NCBI GenBank assembly: GCA_003573975.1
Contig: AP018533.1
Coordinates: 310,001-374,000, forward strand
Reading direction: 5' to 3'
Length of the DNA stretch: 64,000 nucleotides
Source of the DNA: Clostridiales bacterium CCNA10
Lineage (GTDB): Bacteria; Bacillota; Clostridia; Oscillospirales; Oscillospiraceae
Shown here: positions 47,163-56,567 of the stretch, piece after piece
Layout: each line of letters begins with the position of its first letter
Numbering within the stretch: the stretch's first letter is position 1
Notes under the pieces: model-generated
Database searches by the model: none
What the model saw: the letters and a program-made list of their open reading frames with translations, nothing else
What the model was told of the DNA's origin: nothing
Program-made: the position numbers and the translations under genes

Positions 47163-48047
47163 ATGGAGCTGCGCCACCACGGCATTTTAGGCCAGAAATG
47201 GGGCGTGCGCAACGGCCCGCCCTATCCATTGAGCGGCGGTGACTATACTCCGTCCCAGCGGAAGGCCATTTCCAACAAACGCAAAAGCGGCAACAGCATC
47301 TACAACAAGAAGCACTTCGATGAGGTGCTGAAGGTTGATAAGACCACGCTGAGCACGCTGTCCTATGATAAGGACCGGACCAAGAACGCCGATATGTTCT
47401 ACGCCACCCACCATGCTCTGGATAAACACCAGTACAACGCCCTGTTCAACCGGCCGATTCCCCAGACGGTCTATGATAAGGATGGAAAGGCGATCGGCAC
47501 AGGTTCGTTCATGAAGTACCGGATCGACAATTCCCTCAAGACCGACCTGAAGGTGGCCAGCGAGGATTCCGGAGCCAAGGTCTTTATGGACCTCTATAAG
47601 AAGGACCGGGATTTCTACAACTTTGTCACTGACCGGGAGCGGATGCAGGGGTACTTTGTAAACGACAAGTACAAGTTCAAGGGCTACCGCGAAGCAGCGG
47701 CCGTCCTTGGGAAGATGCGGGAGCCGGACTACAAGCCGACCTCCGATGCCCTTCAGACCGTGTACCGGATGTTCAACTACGTCATCCCCTATGACGGTCA
47801 GGGCGACAGCCGAAAGGGACGCGATATGTATAACCAGCGCACCAAGTTCTTCCATGCGTGCAAGGAGGCCGGTTATGGCGCAGTTCTGGACACGAACGAC
47901 GCCATATACGGCGGGTTCAAGGCCAAGTCACCCATTATCGTGTTCGATATGGAGCAGGTGGTCCCGAAAGACGTCTACCGCACAAATCTGACGGATCAGA
48001 AGTTTTCCACTCTGGTCCTGGTCGGCCGGAAGCTGCTGGGCTTGTAA
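47163..48047 (+). CDS. HHGILGQKWGVRN-leader protein B
   Basis: 294 residues. The leader HHGILGQKWGVRNGPPYPL (residues 5-23) resembles that in the DUF5662 protein at 9178. The C-terminal part ends AVLDTNDAIYGGFKAKSPIIVFDMEQV, a block seen in other proteins with this leader. No enzyme family is recognised. It precedes the large terminase gene. Confidence 0.65.
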   Translation: MELRHHGILGQKWGVRNGPPYPLSGGDYTPSQRKAISNKRKSGNSIYNKKHFDEVLKVDKTTLSTLSYDKDRTKNADMFYATHHALDKHQYNALFNRPIPQTVYDKDGKAIGTGSFMKYRIDNSLKTDLKVASEDSGAKVFMDLYKKDRDFYNFVTDRERMQGYFVNDKYKFKGYREAAAVLGKMREPDYKPTSDALQTVYRMFNYVIPYDGQGDSRKGRDMYNQRTKFFHACKEAGYGAVLDTNDAIYGGFKAKSPIIVFDMEQVVPKDVYRTNLTDQKFSTLVLVGRKLLGL

Positions 48048-48065
48048 CGGGAGGCGGGTGCGTAC

Positions 48066-49814
48066 ATGTTATCCAACACCGCCGTCCCCCGTTATTATGG
48101 AGCATTTCGGGACGCCGTTCTCCGAGGGGATATTCACGTCTGCAAGGAAGTGGCGATGGAGATGTGGCGGATCGACCGCCTGATCGAGTCACCGGGATAT
48201 TACTACGATGACCGGGCGGTGGAGGGGTGGATCGAGTTCTGCGAGAACGAGCTGACCCTAACTGATGGCTCCGACCTGCATCTTCTGGATACCTTCAAGC
48301 TCTGGGGCGAACAGGTGTTTGGATGGTACTATTTCGACGACCGCTCTGTCTATGTGCCGAACCCGGATGGACGGGGCGGCCGGTATGTGACGAAGCGGGT
48401 CAAGCAGCGGCTGACCAAGAAGCAGTACCTCATTGTGGGAAGAGGCGCGGCCAAGTCCCTCTACGACTCCTGCATCCAGGCTTATTTCTGTGTGGTGGAC
48501 GGCTCGACGACCCATCAGATTACGACAGCCCCCACCATGAAGCAGGCGGAGGAGATCGTCAACCCCATCAAGACCGCCATCACCAGAGCGAGAGGCCCTG
48601 TGTTTCAGTTCATGACCGAGGGTTCCTTGCAGAACACCACCGGCTCCAGAGCCAACCGCGTCAAGCTGGCCTCTACAAAGAAGGGGATCGAGAACTTCAT
48701 CTCCGGCTCCCTGGTGGAGGTCCGTCCCATGTCGGTGGACAAGCTCCAGGGACTCCGCTGCAAAGTGGCCACGGTGGATGAGTGGCTTTCTTCGGCGGAC
48801 GCCCGGGAGGATGTCATCGGTGCCATTGAGCAGGGCGCATCCAAGCTGGACGACTACCTGATCATCGCCACCAGCTCCGAGGGCACGGTCCGAAACGGAG
48901 CGGGCGACACCATCAAAATGGAGCTGATGAACATTCTTCAGGGCATCGGCCCTCCCCAGGAGCACGTGTCCATCTGGTGGTACAAGCTGGACTCCGTGGA
49001 AGAGGTCGCCTATCCGGACATGTGGATCAAGGCAAACCCCAACCTGGGAAAGACCGTGACCTACGAGACCTACCAGAAGGACGTTGACCGGGCAGAAACG
49101 GCCCCCGCCACCCGCAACGATATGCTGGCAAAGCGGTTCGGGCTGCCCATGGAGGGCTACACCTACTACTTCACCTATGAGGAGACTCTCCCCCATCGCC
49201 GGCAGAGATTTTGGCAGATGCCCTGCTCCCTGGGGGCGGACCTTTCCCAGGGCGATGACTTCTGCTCCTTTACCTTCCTGTTTCCTCTTCGGGATGGCTC
49301 CTTTGGCGTCAAGACCCGAAACTACATCACATCGCTGACCCTGCACAAGCTGCCGGCGGCCATGCGGGTGAAGTACGAGGACTTCATGGCGGAGGGGAGC
49401 CTGATCGTCATGGAGGGCACCGTCCTGGACATGATGCAGGTCTACGATGACCTGGACGAGCACATCATCAACCGGGGCTATGACGTGCGCTGCTTTGGCT
49501 ACGACCCATATAACGCCCAGGAGTTCATCAAGCGGTGGACAGATGAAAACGGCCCCTTCGGCGTAGAAGTGGTCCGACAGGGTTCCCGGACGGAATCTGT
49601 CCCTCTGGGCGAGCTGAAAAAGCTGGCCGGAGAGCGTATGCTGCTCTTTGACGAGGAGCTGCTCACCTTCTCCATGGGAAACTGCATCACCATGGAGGAC
49701 ACCAATGGAAACCGGAAGCTGCTGAAGAAACGGTCCGACCAGAAAATCGACGCTGTGGCGGCCATGATGGATGCGTATGTGGCCTATAAGCACAATCCAG
49801 AAGCATTTGAATAA
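48066..49814 (+). CDS. terL: Terminase large subunit
   Basis: 582 residues. The ATPase site reads VGRGAAKSLYDSC (about residue 130), Walker B is KVATVDEWLS, and the nuclease domain has SLGADLSQGDD (first Asp) and FGYDPYNAQEF, with a final KKRSDQKIDAVAAMMDAYVAY. It drives DNA into the prohead and cuts it. Confidence 0.93.
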   Translation: MLSNTAVPRYYGAFRDAVLRGDIHVCKEVAMEMWRIDRLIESPGYYYDDRAVEGWIEFCENELTLTDGSDLHLLDTFKLWGEQVFGWYYFDDRSVYVPNPDGRGGRYVTKRVKQRLTKKQYLIVGRGAAKSLYDSCIQAYFCVVDGSTTHQITTAPTMKQAEEIVNPIKTAITRARGPVFQFMTEGSLQNTTGSRANRVKLASTKKGIENFISGSLVEVRPMSVDKLQGLRCKVATVDEWLSSADAREDVIGAIEQGASKLDDYLIIATSSEGTVRNGAGDTIKMELMNILQGIGPPQEHVSIWWYKLDSVEEVAYPDMWIKANPNLGKTVTYETYQKDVDRAETAPATRNDMLAKRFGLPMEGYTYYFTYEETLPHRRQRFWQMPCSLGADLSQGDDFCSFTFLFPLRDGSFGVKTRNYITSLTLHKLPAAMRVKYEDFMAEGSLIVMEGTVLDMMQVYDDLDEHIINRGYDVRCFGYDPYNAQEFIKRWTDENGPFGVEVVRQGSRTESVPLGELKKLAGERMLLFDEELLTFSMGNCITMEDTNGNRKLLKKRSDQKIDAVAAMMDAYVAYKHNPEAFE

Positions 49815-49832
49815 AAAAAAAGGGGGGGTACT

Positions 49833-50390
49833 ATGAAGCCCTATGAAAAGCCTCTCTCCCCGCAGGAGTACCTGATGCACTACGGTGTCAAGGGTATGAA
49901 ATGGGGCGTAAGACGCTACCAGAACTACGACGGTTCTTACACCCGCAAGGGTCTGGAACGGTATCGCAAAGCGGAGTCGGACTACGAAACCGCTAAGTCG
50001 AAAGCAGACGAAACCAGGGCCGCCTACAAATCCGGTCAAGCTACCCGTCAGCAGGTCAAGGATGCCAAGAGCGCTGTTAAGACCGAGAAGCGTAAAATGG
50101 AAAACGCTTATGAAAAGCTGAAAACCGACAAACTGGCCGATGAAGGAAAGAAGCTTTACCAGAGTGGAAAAACTATTTCGGGAAACACCCAAGCGACCTA
50201 TTTGGCCGAGGGCGTTATCATTGCTGGAAGCACCGTGGTGTCCAGACTTCTCGCGAACCAACTGAACAACCAGGAGGTTGCCAATATTGCCGCATCGACC
50301 ATCGCGATCGGCGGAACGATTGTCAATGGTTTACTGGCGGCAAAGACGAGCAGGGAGAACAAACGGCTGAGAGCGTACTACGCCCACTAA
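49833..50390 (+). CDS. HYGVKGMKWGVRR-leader protein C
   Basis: 185 residues. Leader LMHYGVKGMKWGVRRYQN (residues 14-31), then a charged coiled coil (ESDYETAKSKADETRAAYKSGQATRQQVKDAKSAVKTEKRKMENAYEKL) and a hydrophobic Ala/Gly/Ile segment near the end. The first 31 residues are almost identical to the next gene, indicating duplication of the leader. A GGGGGGG ribosome site precedes it. Confidence 0.65.
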   Translation: MKPYEKPLSPQEYLMHYGVKGMKWGVRRYQNYDGSYTRKGLERYRKAESDYETAKSKADETRAAYKSGQATRQQVKDAKSAVKTEKRKMENAYEKLKTDKLADEGKKLYQSGKTISGNTQATYLAEGVIIAGSTVVSRLLANQLNNQEVANIAASTIAIGGTIVNGLLAAKTSRENKRLRAYYAH

Positions 50391-50406
50391 GCGAAGGAGG
50401 AAAAGT

Positions 50407-51288
50407 ATGGGTCCTTACGACAAACCTTTTTCTCCCCAAGAATACCTGATGCACTACGGCGTCAAGGGTATGAAATGGGGCGTACGTCGTTACCAGAACA
50501 AGGATGGTACATTGACAAAAGCCGGAAAAGAACGGTATAGTCAGAACCAGCAGGACGGGGTTGATTCTTTTCTGAAGAGTGTGGGTTCCAAAAAGGTTTC
50601 CGAATTGACCGGTTCTGTAAATGAAGATCTCGCAATCCAGGCGGTTACATATGTTTCCGCATTTGCCGCTGTTCTCGCCGTGAAAGCGGTACAAAACCGA
50701 ATGCTGCGGAAAGGCCGGATGAAAGAGCTGGATAGGCTCAACCGGGAGAAGGATATTAAAGACTTTGACGAGTGCCCCCGCCTCCCCCGGAAGATGAAAG
50801 CGGAAGAGAGCGTCAAAGTAACCAATCCGGATTATCCTGATTTGGGCACCACCATGAATTGCACCTTCTGCACAACCGCCATGGCCCTTCGAGAGAAGGG
50901 ATATGACGTGCAGGCGACAAAAGTCAGTGATGGATTCTTTTCTGATGACTTTTTCAAAGCCACTTTCAATTCCCCTGAGGTCAAAATGGGAAGGAAAAAG
51001 TCGGGGCAAGCCGTTCTCGATACGCTTTCGCAGACCGGCGACGGGTCCTATGGCAATCTGACCGTGGCTTGGAAACTCGGGGGGAAGCATAGTCTTTTCT
51101 GGAAGAATGAGGGCGGCAGAACTCGAATCTATGACGGTCAGAGCGGAGAAGAGATTACTCAATCTCCGTCGAAAACCAGATCGTTCATGGACTTTGTCAA
51201 TCTGAAAACCATCACATATAACCGCCTTGATAATTGCGAGCCAACCACCTATGCCTTGGCCGCGGTTGAACGACCTAAAAAGACGTAA
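50407..51288 (+). CDS. HYGVKGMKWGVRR-leader protein D with papain-fold toxin-like domain
   Basis: 293 residues. The leader occupies residues 14-31; a hydrophobic helix lies near residues 78-95 (IQAVTYVSAFAAVLAVKAV). The C-terminal domain has MNCTFCTTAMALREKGYDVQA (Cys152), KHSLFWKN (His228) and RIYDGQSGE (Asp243), the Cys-His-Asp order of papain-fold polymorphic-toxin domains. A phage structural region is an unusual place for it. I infer an injected effector; deamidase or protease activity is unknown. Confidence 0.6.
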   Translation: MGPYDKPFSPQEYLMHYGVKGMKWGVRRYQNKDGTLTKAGKERYSQNQQDGVDSFLKSVGSKKVSELTGSVNEDLAIQAVTYVSAFAAVLAVKAVQNRMLRKGRMKELDRLNREKDIKDFDECPRLPRKMKAEESVKVTNPDYPDLGTTMNCTFCTTAMALREKGYDVQATKVSDGFFSDDFFKATFNSPEVKMGRKKSGQAVLDTLSQTGDGSYGNLTVAWKLGGKHSLFWKNEGGRTRIYDGQSGEEITQSPSKTRSFMDFVNLKTITYNRLDNCEPTTYALAAVERPKKT

Positions 51289-51303
51289 AGAGGGAGGATA
51301 AAC

Positions 51304-51522
51304 ATGACCGTAAAGGAAGCCATTGTTATTTTCGCAAAGCAGTTCCCCGATAAGGCGGTTGTCGGGTATTGGGACAAGCCGAATGGCATCGTTCTTAACA
51401 CCCAGTCTATCACAGCGGGACTGACAGCCCCTGCCCAGTATCTCGTCACAGACGATGGACAGATTTATGGGACCAACCCCATGAGAAGCAACCTCAGTCC
51501 TGGAGACATGAAGAAACTGTAA
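51304..51522 (+). CDS. Small unknown phage protein
   Basis: 72 residues, strand-rich (KAVVGYWDKPNGIVLNT). It follows the papain-fold gene by 15 bases with a GGAGG ribosome site and precedes a terminator. It could be an immunity or partner protein, but there is no direct evidence. Confidence 0.55.
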   Translation: MTVKEAIVIFAKQFPDKAVVGYWDKPNGIVLNTQSITAGLTAPAQYLVTDDGQIYGTNPMRSNLSPGDMKKL

Positions 51523-51536
51523 TCCCATGGACCATG

Positions 51537-51570
51537 CCGCAGACTCTTAACCGGGTCTGCGGATTTTTTA
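51537..51570 (+). terminator. Rho-independent terminator before portal
   Basis: CCGCAGAC pairs with GTCTGCGG, followed by ATTTTTTA. Confidence 0.8.
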
Positions 51571-51636
51571 TGCCCAAAATTCAACACACAGAGCAACGAC
51601 ATAATTTCATCAAGCGCGGACTGGAGGTGAGAGATT

Positions 51637-52884
51637 ATGGAAATTGCATTTGGTTCCAGGCTGAAACATGCCTGGAACGCTTTTTTGGGTAACGAAACCT
51701 TTGGGTTCCGATACCCGCTTGGCCCAAGCTCCTCCTACCGTCCGGACCGGCCCATTTTCAGCCGGGGCAATGAGCGGTCCATCATCACATCGGTCTACAA
51801 CCGGATCGCGCTGGACGCGTCCTCCATCGCCATCCAGCACGCGAGGCTGGATGAGGACGGGCGGTTTACCGAGGTGATCGACTCCTCGCTGAATTCCTGC
51901 TTGTCCCTGGAGGCGAATCTGGACCAGACCGGACGGGCCTTTATCCAGGACGTGGTCATGTCCATGCTGGACGAGGGCTGCGTGGCCATCGTGCCCACGG
52001 ACACCGATATCGACCCGGAAAACGGCTCCTACAAAATCGAGAAGCTGCGGGTCGGCAAGGTCCTGGAATGGTATCCACAGCACGTAAAGCTGCGGGTCTA
52101 TAACGAGCAGCGGGGTGAAAAGCAGGACATTATCCTGCCAAAGAGCACGGTGGCACTGGTGGAGAACCCGTTCTTCGCAATCATGAACGAGCCCAACTCC
52201 ACCATGCAGCGGCTGATCCGGAAGCTGAACATTCTGGACGCCATCGACGAACAGAGCGGCTCCGGAAAGCTCAATCTGATCATCCAGCTCCCCTACGTCA
52301 TCAAGACGGAAGCGAGACGTCAACAGGCGGAAAAACGCCGTAGAGATATTGAGGAACAGTTGTCCGGCTCCAAGTATGGCGTCGCTTACACCGACGGCAC
52401 GGAGCATGTGGTGCAGCTGAACCGGCCCATCGACAACAATCTGATGTCCCAGATCGAATACCTGACGAGTATGCTTTACAGCCAGTTGGGAATCACCCAG
52501 GGGATATTGGACGGCACTGCTGATGACCGGACGAAGCTGAACTACGACAACCGGACCATCGAACCCATCCTGTCCGCCATTGTTGACGAAATGAAGAGGA
52601 AATTCCTCACCAAAACTGCTCGGTCACAGAAGCAGTCGATCCTGTTCTTCAGAGACCCGTTCAGGCTGGTGCCCATCAACGACATCGCCGAAATTGCCGA
52701 CAAGATGACTCGCAACGAGATCATGACCTCCAACGAGATCCGGCAGAAGATCGGTATGAAGCCGTCGAAGGACCCCAAGGCGGACGAGCTCCGGAACAGT
52801 AACCTAAGCGCCCCGAAAGGGGAGGGCGAACAGCCACCATCTGAATCCGAAGGAGGAAATGTTCAAAATGGATCTGAAGTTTGA
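51637..52884 (+). CDS. HK97-family portal protein
   Basis: 415 residues. Family blocks are SIITSVYNRIALDASSI, RKLNILDAIDEQSGSGKLNLIIQ, YLTSMLYSQLGITQGILDGTADD and MTRNEIMTSNEIRQKIGMKP. It forms the dodecameric DNA entry ring. The 3' end overlaps the protease-capsid gene. Confidence 0.9.
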   Translation: MEIAFGSRLKHAWNAFLGNETFGFRYPLGPSSSYRPDRPIFSRGNERSIITSVYNRIALDASSIAIQHARLDEDGRFTEVIDSSLNSCLSLEANLDQTGRAFIQDVVMSMLDEGCVAIVPTDTDIDPENGSYKIEKLRVGKVLEWYPQHVKLRVYNEQRGEKQDIILPKSTVALVENPFFAIMNEPNSTMQRLIRKLNILDAIDEQSGSGKLNLIIQLPYVIKTEARRQQAEKRRRDIEEQLSGSKYGVAYTDGTEHVVQLNRPIDNNLMSQIEYLTSMLYSQLGITQGILDGTADDRTKLNYDNRTIEPILSAIVDEMKRKFLTKTARSQKQSILFFRDPFRLVPINDIAEIADKMTRNEIMTSNEIRQKIGMKPSKDPKADELRNSNLSAPKGEGEQPPSESEGGNVQNGSEV

Positions 52885-54814
52885 CTTTAGTGGCTGGGCT
52901 ACCCGAAACGATCTTGTCTGCGCTGATGGGCGAACCATTCGCCACAACGCATTCGAGCACTGCGACGGGAAGACGGTTCCTCTTGTTTGGAACCACCAGC
53001 ACAACGAACCCACCAACATCCTGGGCCACGCCCTCTTGGAGAACCGCAAGGACGGCGTCTATGCATACTGCACGTTCAACGAGAGTGAGAGCGGCAAAGC
53101 GGCCAAGGAGCTGGTGCAGCACGGGGACATTGTGTCCCTCTCCATCTATGCCAATGGGCTCCGGCAGACGCCGAACAAGGACGTCATGCACGGCGACATC
53201 CGCGAGGTCAGCCTGGTAGTGGCCGGTGCGAATCCCGGCGCCTTCATTGACTTCGTGGACATGGCTCATGGGGAAGGCGGTGAGCAGGAGATGATCCTGT
53301 CCGCTTACGAGCCTATTTCCCTGTACCGTCCCGATGAGAAGCCCCCGCTGATCCACAAGGCCGATACCAAGGAGAAGCCTGATGACAAGCCCAACGCGGG
53401 CGAAGACGGGGACAAACCTAAGGATGGCGATAAGTCCAAGGGTAAAGAGAAGCCCGAGGACGAGGAGACCATCGAGGATGTTGTCAACACCATGAACGAG
53501 AAGCAGAAGAAGGTCATGTACGCTCTGATTGCTGCTGCCGCGGAGCAGGTGAACGACAACGCCGAGGATGACGAGGAAGAGGACCCCGATGACCCCGACA
53601 ACAAATCCGACAAATCTAAGGGAGGAAACAAGACCATGAAGCACAATGTGTTCGACACCGAAGACACTCAGGACACCGTTCTGAGCCACTCCGACTGCGC
53701 TGACATTCTTGCTCTGGCCAAGAGCAGCAGCGTGGGCAGCCTTCGGACTGCTCTGAAGATCTACGCTGATCAGAACGAACTCAAGCACGGCATCGACAAC
53801 ATCGAGAGCCTGTTCCCCGACTACAAGGATCTGCGCCCCGGCGCTCCTGAGCGGGTCGCTCGTGACCAGGGCTGGGTGAGCGTTGTCATGCGCAAGGTTC
53901 ACAAGAGCCCCATCAGCCGCATCCGCACCCGCCAGACGGACACCCGCAAGGACAGTATCCGGGCCCACGGCTATCAGAAGGGCAAGCGTAAGCAGCTCTC
54001 CGGCAACATGAACGTCATCACCCGGACCACCGATCCCCAGACCGTGTACCGCACCGATGCCCTGCACCGGGACGACATCATCGACATCACCGATTTCGAT
54101 GTGGTGGAGTACCAGTACGCCGTTATGCGGGAGAACATCAATGAAGATGTCGCTACCGCCATCATGGTGGGCGATGGCCGTGAGCCGGATGATGAGATGA
54201 AGATTTCCGAGGATCACATCCGCTCCATTTGGAACGACAACGACCTCTACACCATCCACTACGACGTGGACATCGAGGCCGCCAAGGCCGAGCTCCAGGG
54301 CAGCAAGACCAGCATGAGCTTCGGCGAGAACTATATCTATGCTGAGGCAGTCATCGCCGCCGCCCTCTATGCCCGTGAGAAGTACAAGGGCACCGGCACC
54401 CCCGATTTCTTCTGCACGCCCCATATGGTCAACGTGATGCTGCTGGCCCGGGACATGAACGGCCGCCGCATTTACACCTCCAAGGCCGACCTGGCCGCCG
54501 CCCTGAATGTGGGCGAGCTCTACACTGCCGAGCAGTTTGAGGGTCTGGTGCGCATGGATGACGAGGGCCACAAGCACAAGCTGCTGGGCATCTTCGTCAA
54601 CCTGACCGACTACACCGTGGGCTCCACCAAGGGCGGCGAGATCACCCGGTTCGACCAGTTCGACATCGACTTCAACCAGCAGAAGTACCTGATCGAGACT
54701 CGGCTGTCCGGTGCTCTGACCCGCGTCTACTCCGCCATCGCTCTGGAGGAGCCCGTGGCTGCCTTCACCTCCGGCGGTACTGGCGGCGATGGCGGCGGGG
54801 CCGGCACTCCCTGA
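52868..54814 (+). CDS. Prohead protease fused to major capsid protein
   Basis: 648 residues from the ATG at 52868. Residues 1-140 resemble S78 prohead protease (FEHCDGKTVPLVWNHQHN, GDIVSLSIYANG with the catalytic Ser, IREVSLVVAGANPGAF). A Lys/Asp-rich linker follows, then the HK97-fold capsid (RTALKIYADQNELKHGIDNIESLFPDYKDL onward). Inside the linker GGAGG (53621) stands 10 bases before an in-frame ATG (53636), so a 392-residue capsid protein can also be made alone. Confidence 0.88.
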   Translation: MDLKFDFSGWATRNDLVCADGRTIRHNAFEHCDGKTVPLVWNHQHNEPTNILGHALLENRKDGVYAYCTFNESESGKAAKELVQHGDIVSLSIYANGLRQTPNKDVMHGDIREVSLVVAGANPGAFIDFVDMAHGEGGEQEMILSAYEPISLYRPDEKPPLIHKADTKEKPDDKPNAGEDGDKPKDGDKSKGKEKPEDEETIEDVVNTMNEKQKKVMYALIAAAAEQVNDNAEDDEEEDPDDPDNKSDKSKGGNKTMKHNVFDTEDTQDTVLSHSDCADILALAKSSSVGSLRTALKIYADQNELKHGIDNIESLFPDYKDLRPGAPERVARDQGWVSVVMRKVHKSPISRIRTRQTDTRKDSIRAHGYQKGKRKQLSGNMNVITRTTDPQTVYRTDALHRDDIIDITDFDVVEYQYAVMRENINEDVATAIMVGDGREPDDEMKISEDHIRSIWNDNDLYTIHYDVDIEAAKAELQGSKTSMSFGENYIYAEAVIAAALYAREKYKGTGTPDFFCTPHMVNVMLLARDMNGRRIYTSKADLAAALNVGELYTAEQFEGLVRMDDEGHKHKLLGIFVNLTDYTVGSTKGGEITRFDQFDIDFNQQKYLIETRLSGALTRVYSAIALEEPVAAFTSGGTGGDGGGAGTP

Positions 54815-54828
54815 GGAGAAGATTCAAA

Positions 54829-55143
54829 ATGGCGAAATTTTATGGATCGGTAGGCTATGCTGAGACCATTCAGACCGCGCCTGGCGTGCATGAGGAGCAG
54901 ATCGTTGAGTATCCGTACTACGGCGATTTGACCCGGAATGCACGCCAGCTTCAGTCTGGGGAGTCGTTCAACGATGACATCAATGTCGCGAACGAGATCA
55001 GCATAGTCGCCGATCCGTTCGCCAGGGAGAATTTCCACAAAATGCGGTATGTGACGTTCATGGGGGCGAAGTGGAAAATTTCAAGGGTCGAGGTGGGCTA
55101 TCCGCGGCTGATCCTGACCATCGGAGGGCTGTACCATGAATAG
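54829..55143 (+). CDS. Head-tail joining protein
   Basis: 104 residues, strand-rich (GYAETIQTAPGVHEEQIVEYPYYGDL, RYVTFMGAKWKISRVEVGYPRLILTIGGLY). Position right after the capsid gene and size fit a head-closure or neck protein. It overlaps the next gene. Confidence 0.65.
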   Translation: MAKFYGSVGYAETIQTAPGVHEEQIVEYPYYGDLTRNARQLQSGESFNDDINVANEISIVADPFARENFHKMRYVTFMGAKWKISRVEVGYPRLILTIGGLYHE

Positions 55144-55441
55144 GCGTTATGAGCTCCAGGCGGTTCTGGAGGGCATTCTCGGCTCCGGGAATGTGTATTT
55201 CCAGCCGCCGGAGAACCTGAAGGTGCGGTATGACTGCATCGTCTATGAGCGGAGCGAAATCGAAACTGTCCACGCGGACAACGCCCCTTATCGCCTGCTG
55301 GACCGCTACCAGGTGACAGTCATCTACAAGAACCCGGACAGCGACCTCCCTCACCGCCTCGCCATGCTGCCCATGTGCACCCATGACCGCCATTTTACAG
55401 CGGACAACCTGAACCACGATATTTTCAACCTGTACTATTAA
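55136..55441 (+). CDS. Tail terminator-like protein
   Basis: 101 residues. ALEG-type VLEGILGSGNVYFQPPENLKVRYDCIVYERSE and DRYQVTVIYKNPDSDLPHRLAML fit the tail-completion/terminator family, placed before the tail tube gene. Confidence 0.65.
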   Translation: MNRRYELQAVLEGILGSGNVYFQPPENLKVRYDCIVYERSEIETVHADNAPYRLLDRYQVTVIYKNPDSDLPHRLAMLPMCTHDRHFTADNLNHDIFNLYY

Positions 55442-55456
55442 AGGAGGAAATCCGAA

Positions 55457-56491
55457 ATGAGTAGAATCGTATGGGACAAGACCGGTGAGCGTTTTTACGA
55501 AACCGGTGTTGATCGCGCTGTCCTTTACCCCATCAGCTCCGCCGGCCTTTACAACAAGGGCGTGCCCTGGAACGGCATCACCGGCATCACCGAGAGCCCT
55601 TCCGGCGCGGAGCCCAACAACCTCTATGCCGACAACATCAAGTACCTGGTGCTGGTGGGCGCTGAGGACTTCGGCCTGACCGTCGAGTGCTACACCTACC
55701 CCGACGAGTGGGAGGAGTGCGACGGCTCCGCCGAGATCGCCCCCGGTGTGGTCGCCGGCCAGCAGAACCGCAAGGTCTTCGGCCTGAGCTACCGCACCAA
55801 GCTGGGCAACGATGTGGACGGTCAGGACCACGGCTACAAGCTGCACCTGGTCTACGGCGGCCTGGCCTCTCCCTCTGAGCGGGGCTATCAGACCGTCAAC
55901 GACTCCCCCGAGCCCATCAACCCCAGCTGGGAGATCACCACCACTCCCGTGGACGTTCCCGGCTACAAGCCCACTGCCCGCCTGATCATCACCTCCACCA
56001 AGGTCGATCCCGCCAAGCTGAAGGCCCTGGAGGACATCCTGTACGGCACCGAGGATCAGGACGCCCGCCTGCCTCTGCCTGAGGAGGTCATTCAGCTGCT
56101 CAAGCCTTCCGTGGCTGTGACCGCCTCTCCTGAGAGTGCCGACGCCACCCTGTTCGGCAAGAAGGTGTCCGACCTTCAGACCAATGTCGCGGTGGGCGCG
56201 GACAGCATCACCGGTACGCTGAAGAACGTGACCGGCTACACCGAGTTCAGCAGCAAGCCCGCCGAGCAGTCCGGCCATTACCTGGCCCTGAAGTTCGACG
56301 TGACTCCGACTGACGCCGTCACCACCGTGGAGCTGGTGGGCGGCACCAAGGGCCCCGTGACCCTGGACGCCGACAAGAATATCGTCCTGCCGATCAAGAA
56401 CAACACCCAGAGCGTCAAGGTGACCTCCACCAAGGACGGTTCCTCCGTCACCAAGACCTACGCGCTGACCAACCTGACCCTGGAATCCTAA
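55457..56491 (+). CDS. Major tail tube protein with C-terminal Ig-like domain
   Basis: 344 residues. Residues 1-215 match phage tail tube proteins (IVWDKTGERFYETGVDRAVLYPI, GLTVECYTYPDEWEECDG, VFGLSYRTKLGNDVDG). Residues 215-344 form an Ig-like add-on (VAVTASPESADATLFGKK ... VKVTSTKDGSSVTKTYALT), probably displayed on the tail surface to bind mucus or cells. Confidence 0.85.
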   Translation: MSRIVWDKTGERFYETGVDRAVLYPISSAGLYNKGVPWNGITGITESPSGAEPNNLYADNIKYLVLVGAEDFGLTVECYTYPDEWEECDGSAEIAPGVVAGQQNRKVFGLSYRTKLGNDVDGQDHGYKLHLVYGGLASPSERGYQTVNDSPEPINPSWEITTTPVDVPGYKPTARLIITSTKVDPAKLKALEDILYGTEDQDARLPLPEEVIQLLKPSVAVTASPESADATLFGKKVSDLQTNVAVGADSITGTLKNVTGYTEFSSKPAEQSGHYLALKFDVTPTDAVTTVELVGGTKGPVTLDADKNIVLPIKNNTQSVKVTSTKDGSSVTKTYALTNLTLES

Positions 56492-56503
56492 CCACCCCAA
56501 CCC

Positions 56504-56545
56504 AAAAGCGGGGCTCTCTTCACCGAGGGCTCCGCTTTCTTTTTA
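56504..56545 (+). terminator. Terminator after the tail tube gene
   Basis: AAAGCGG...CT and AG...CCGCTTT pair around CTTCACCG, followed by CTTTTTATTTTT. Confidence 0.75.
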
Positions 56546-56567
56546 TTTTTGAAAGGAGAAAACTGCA

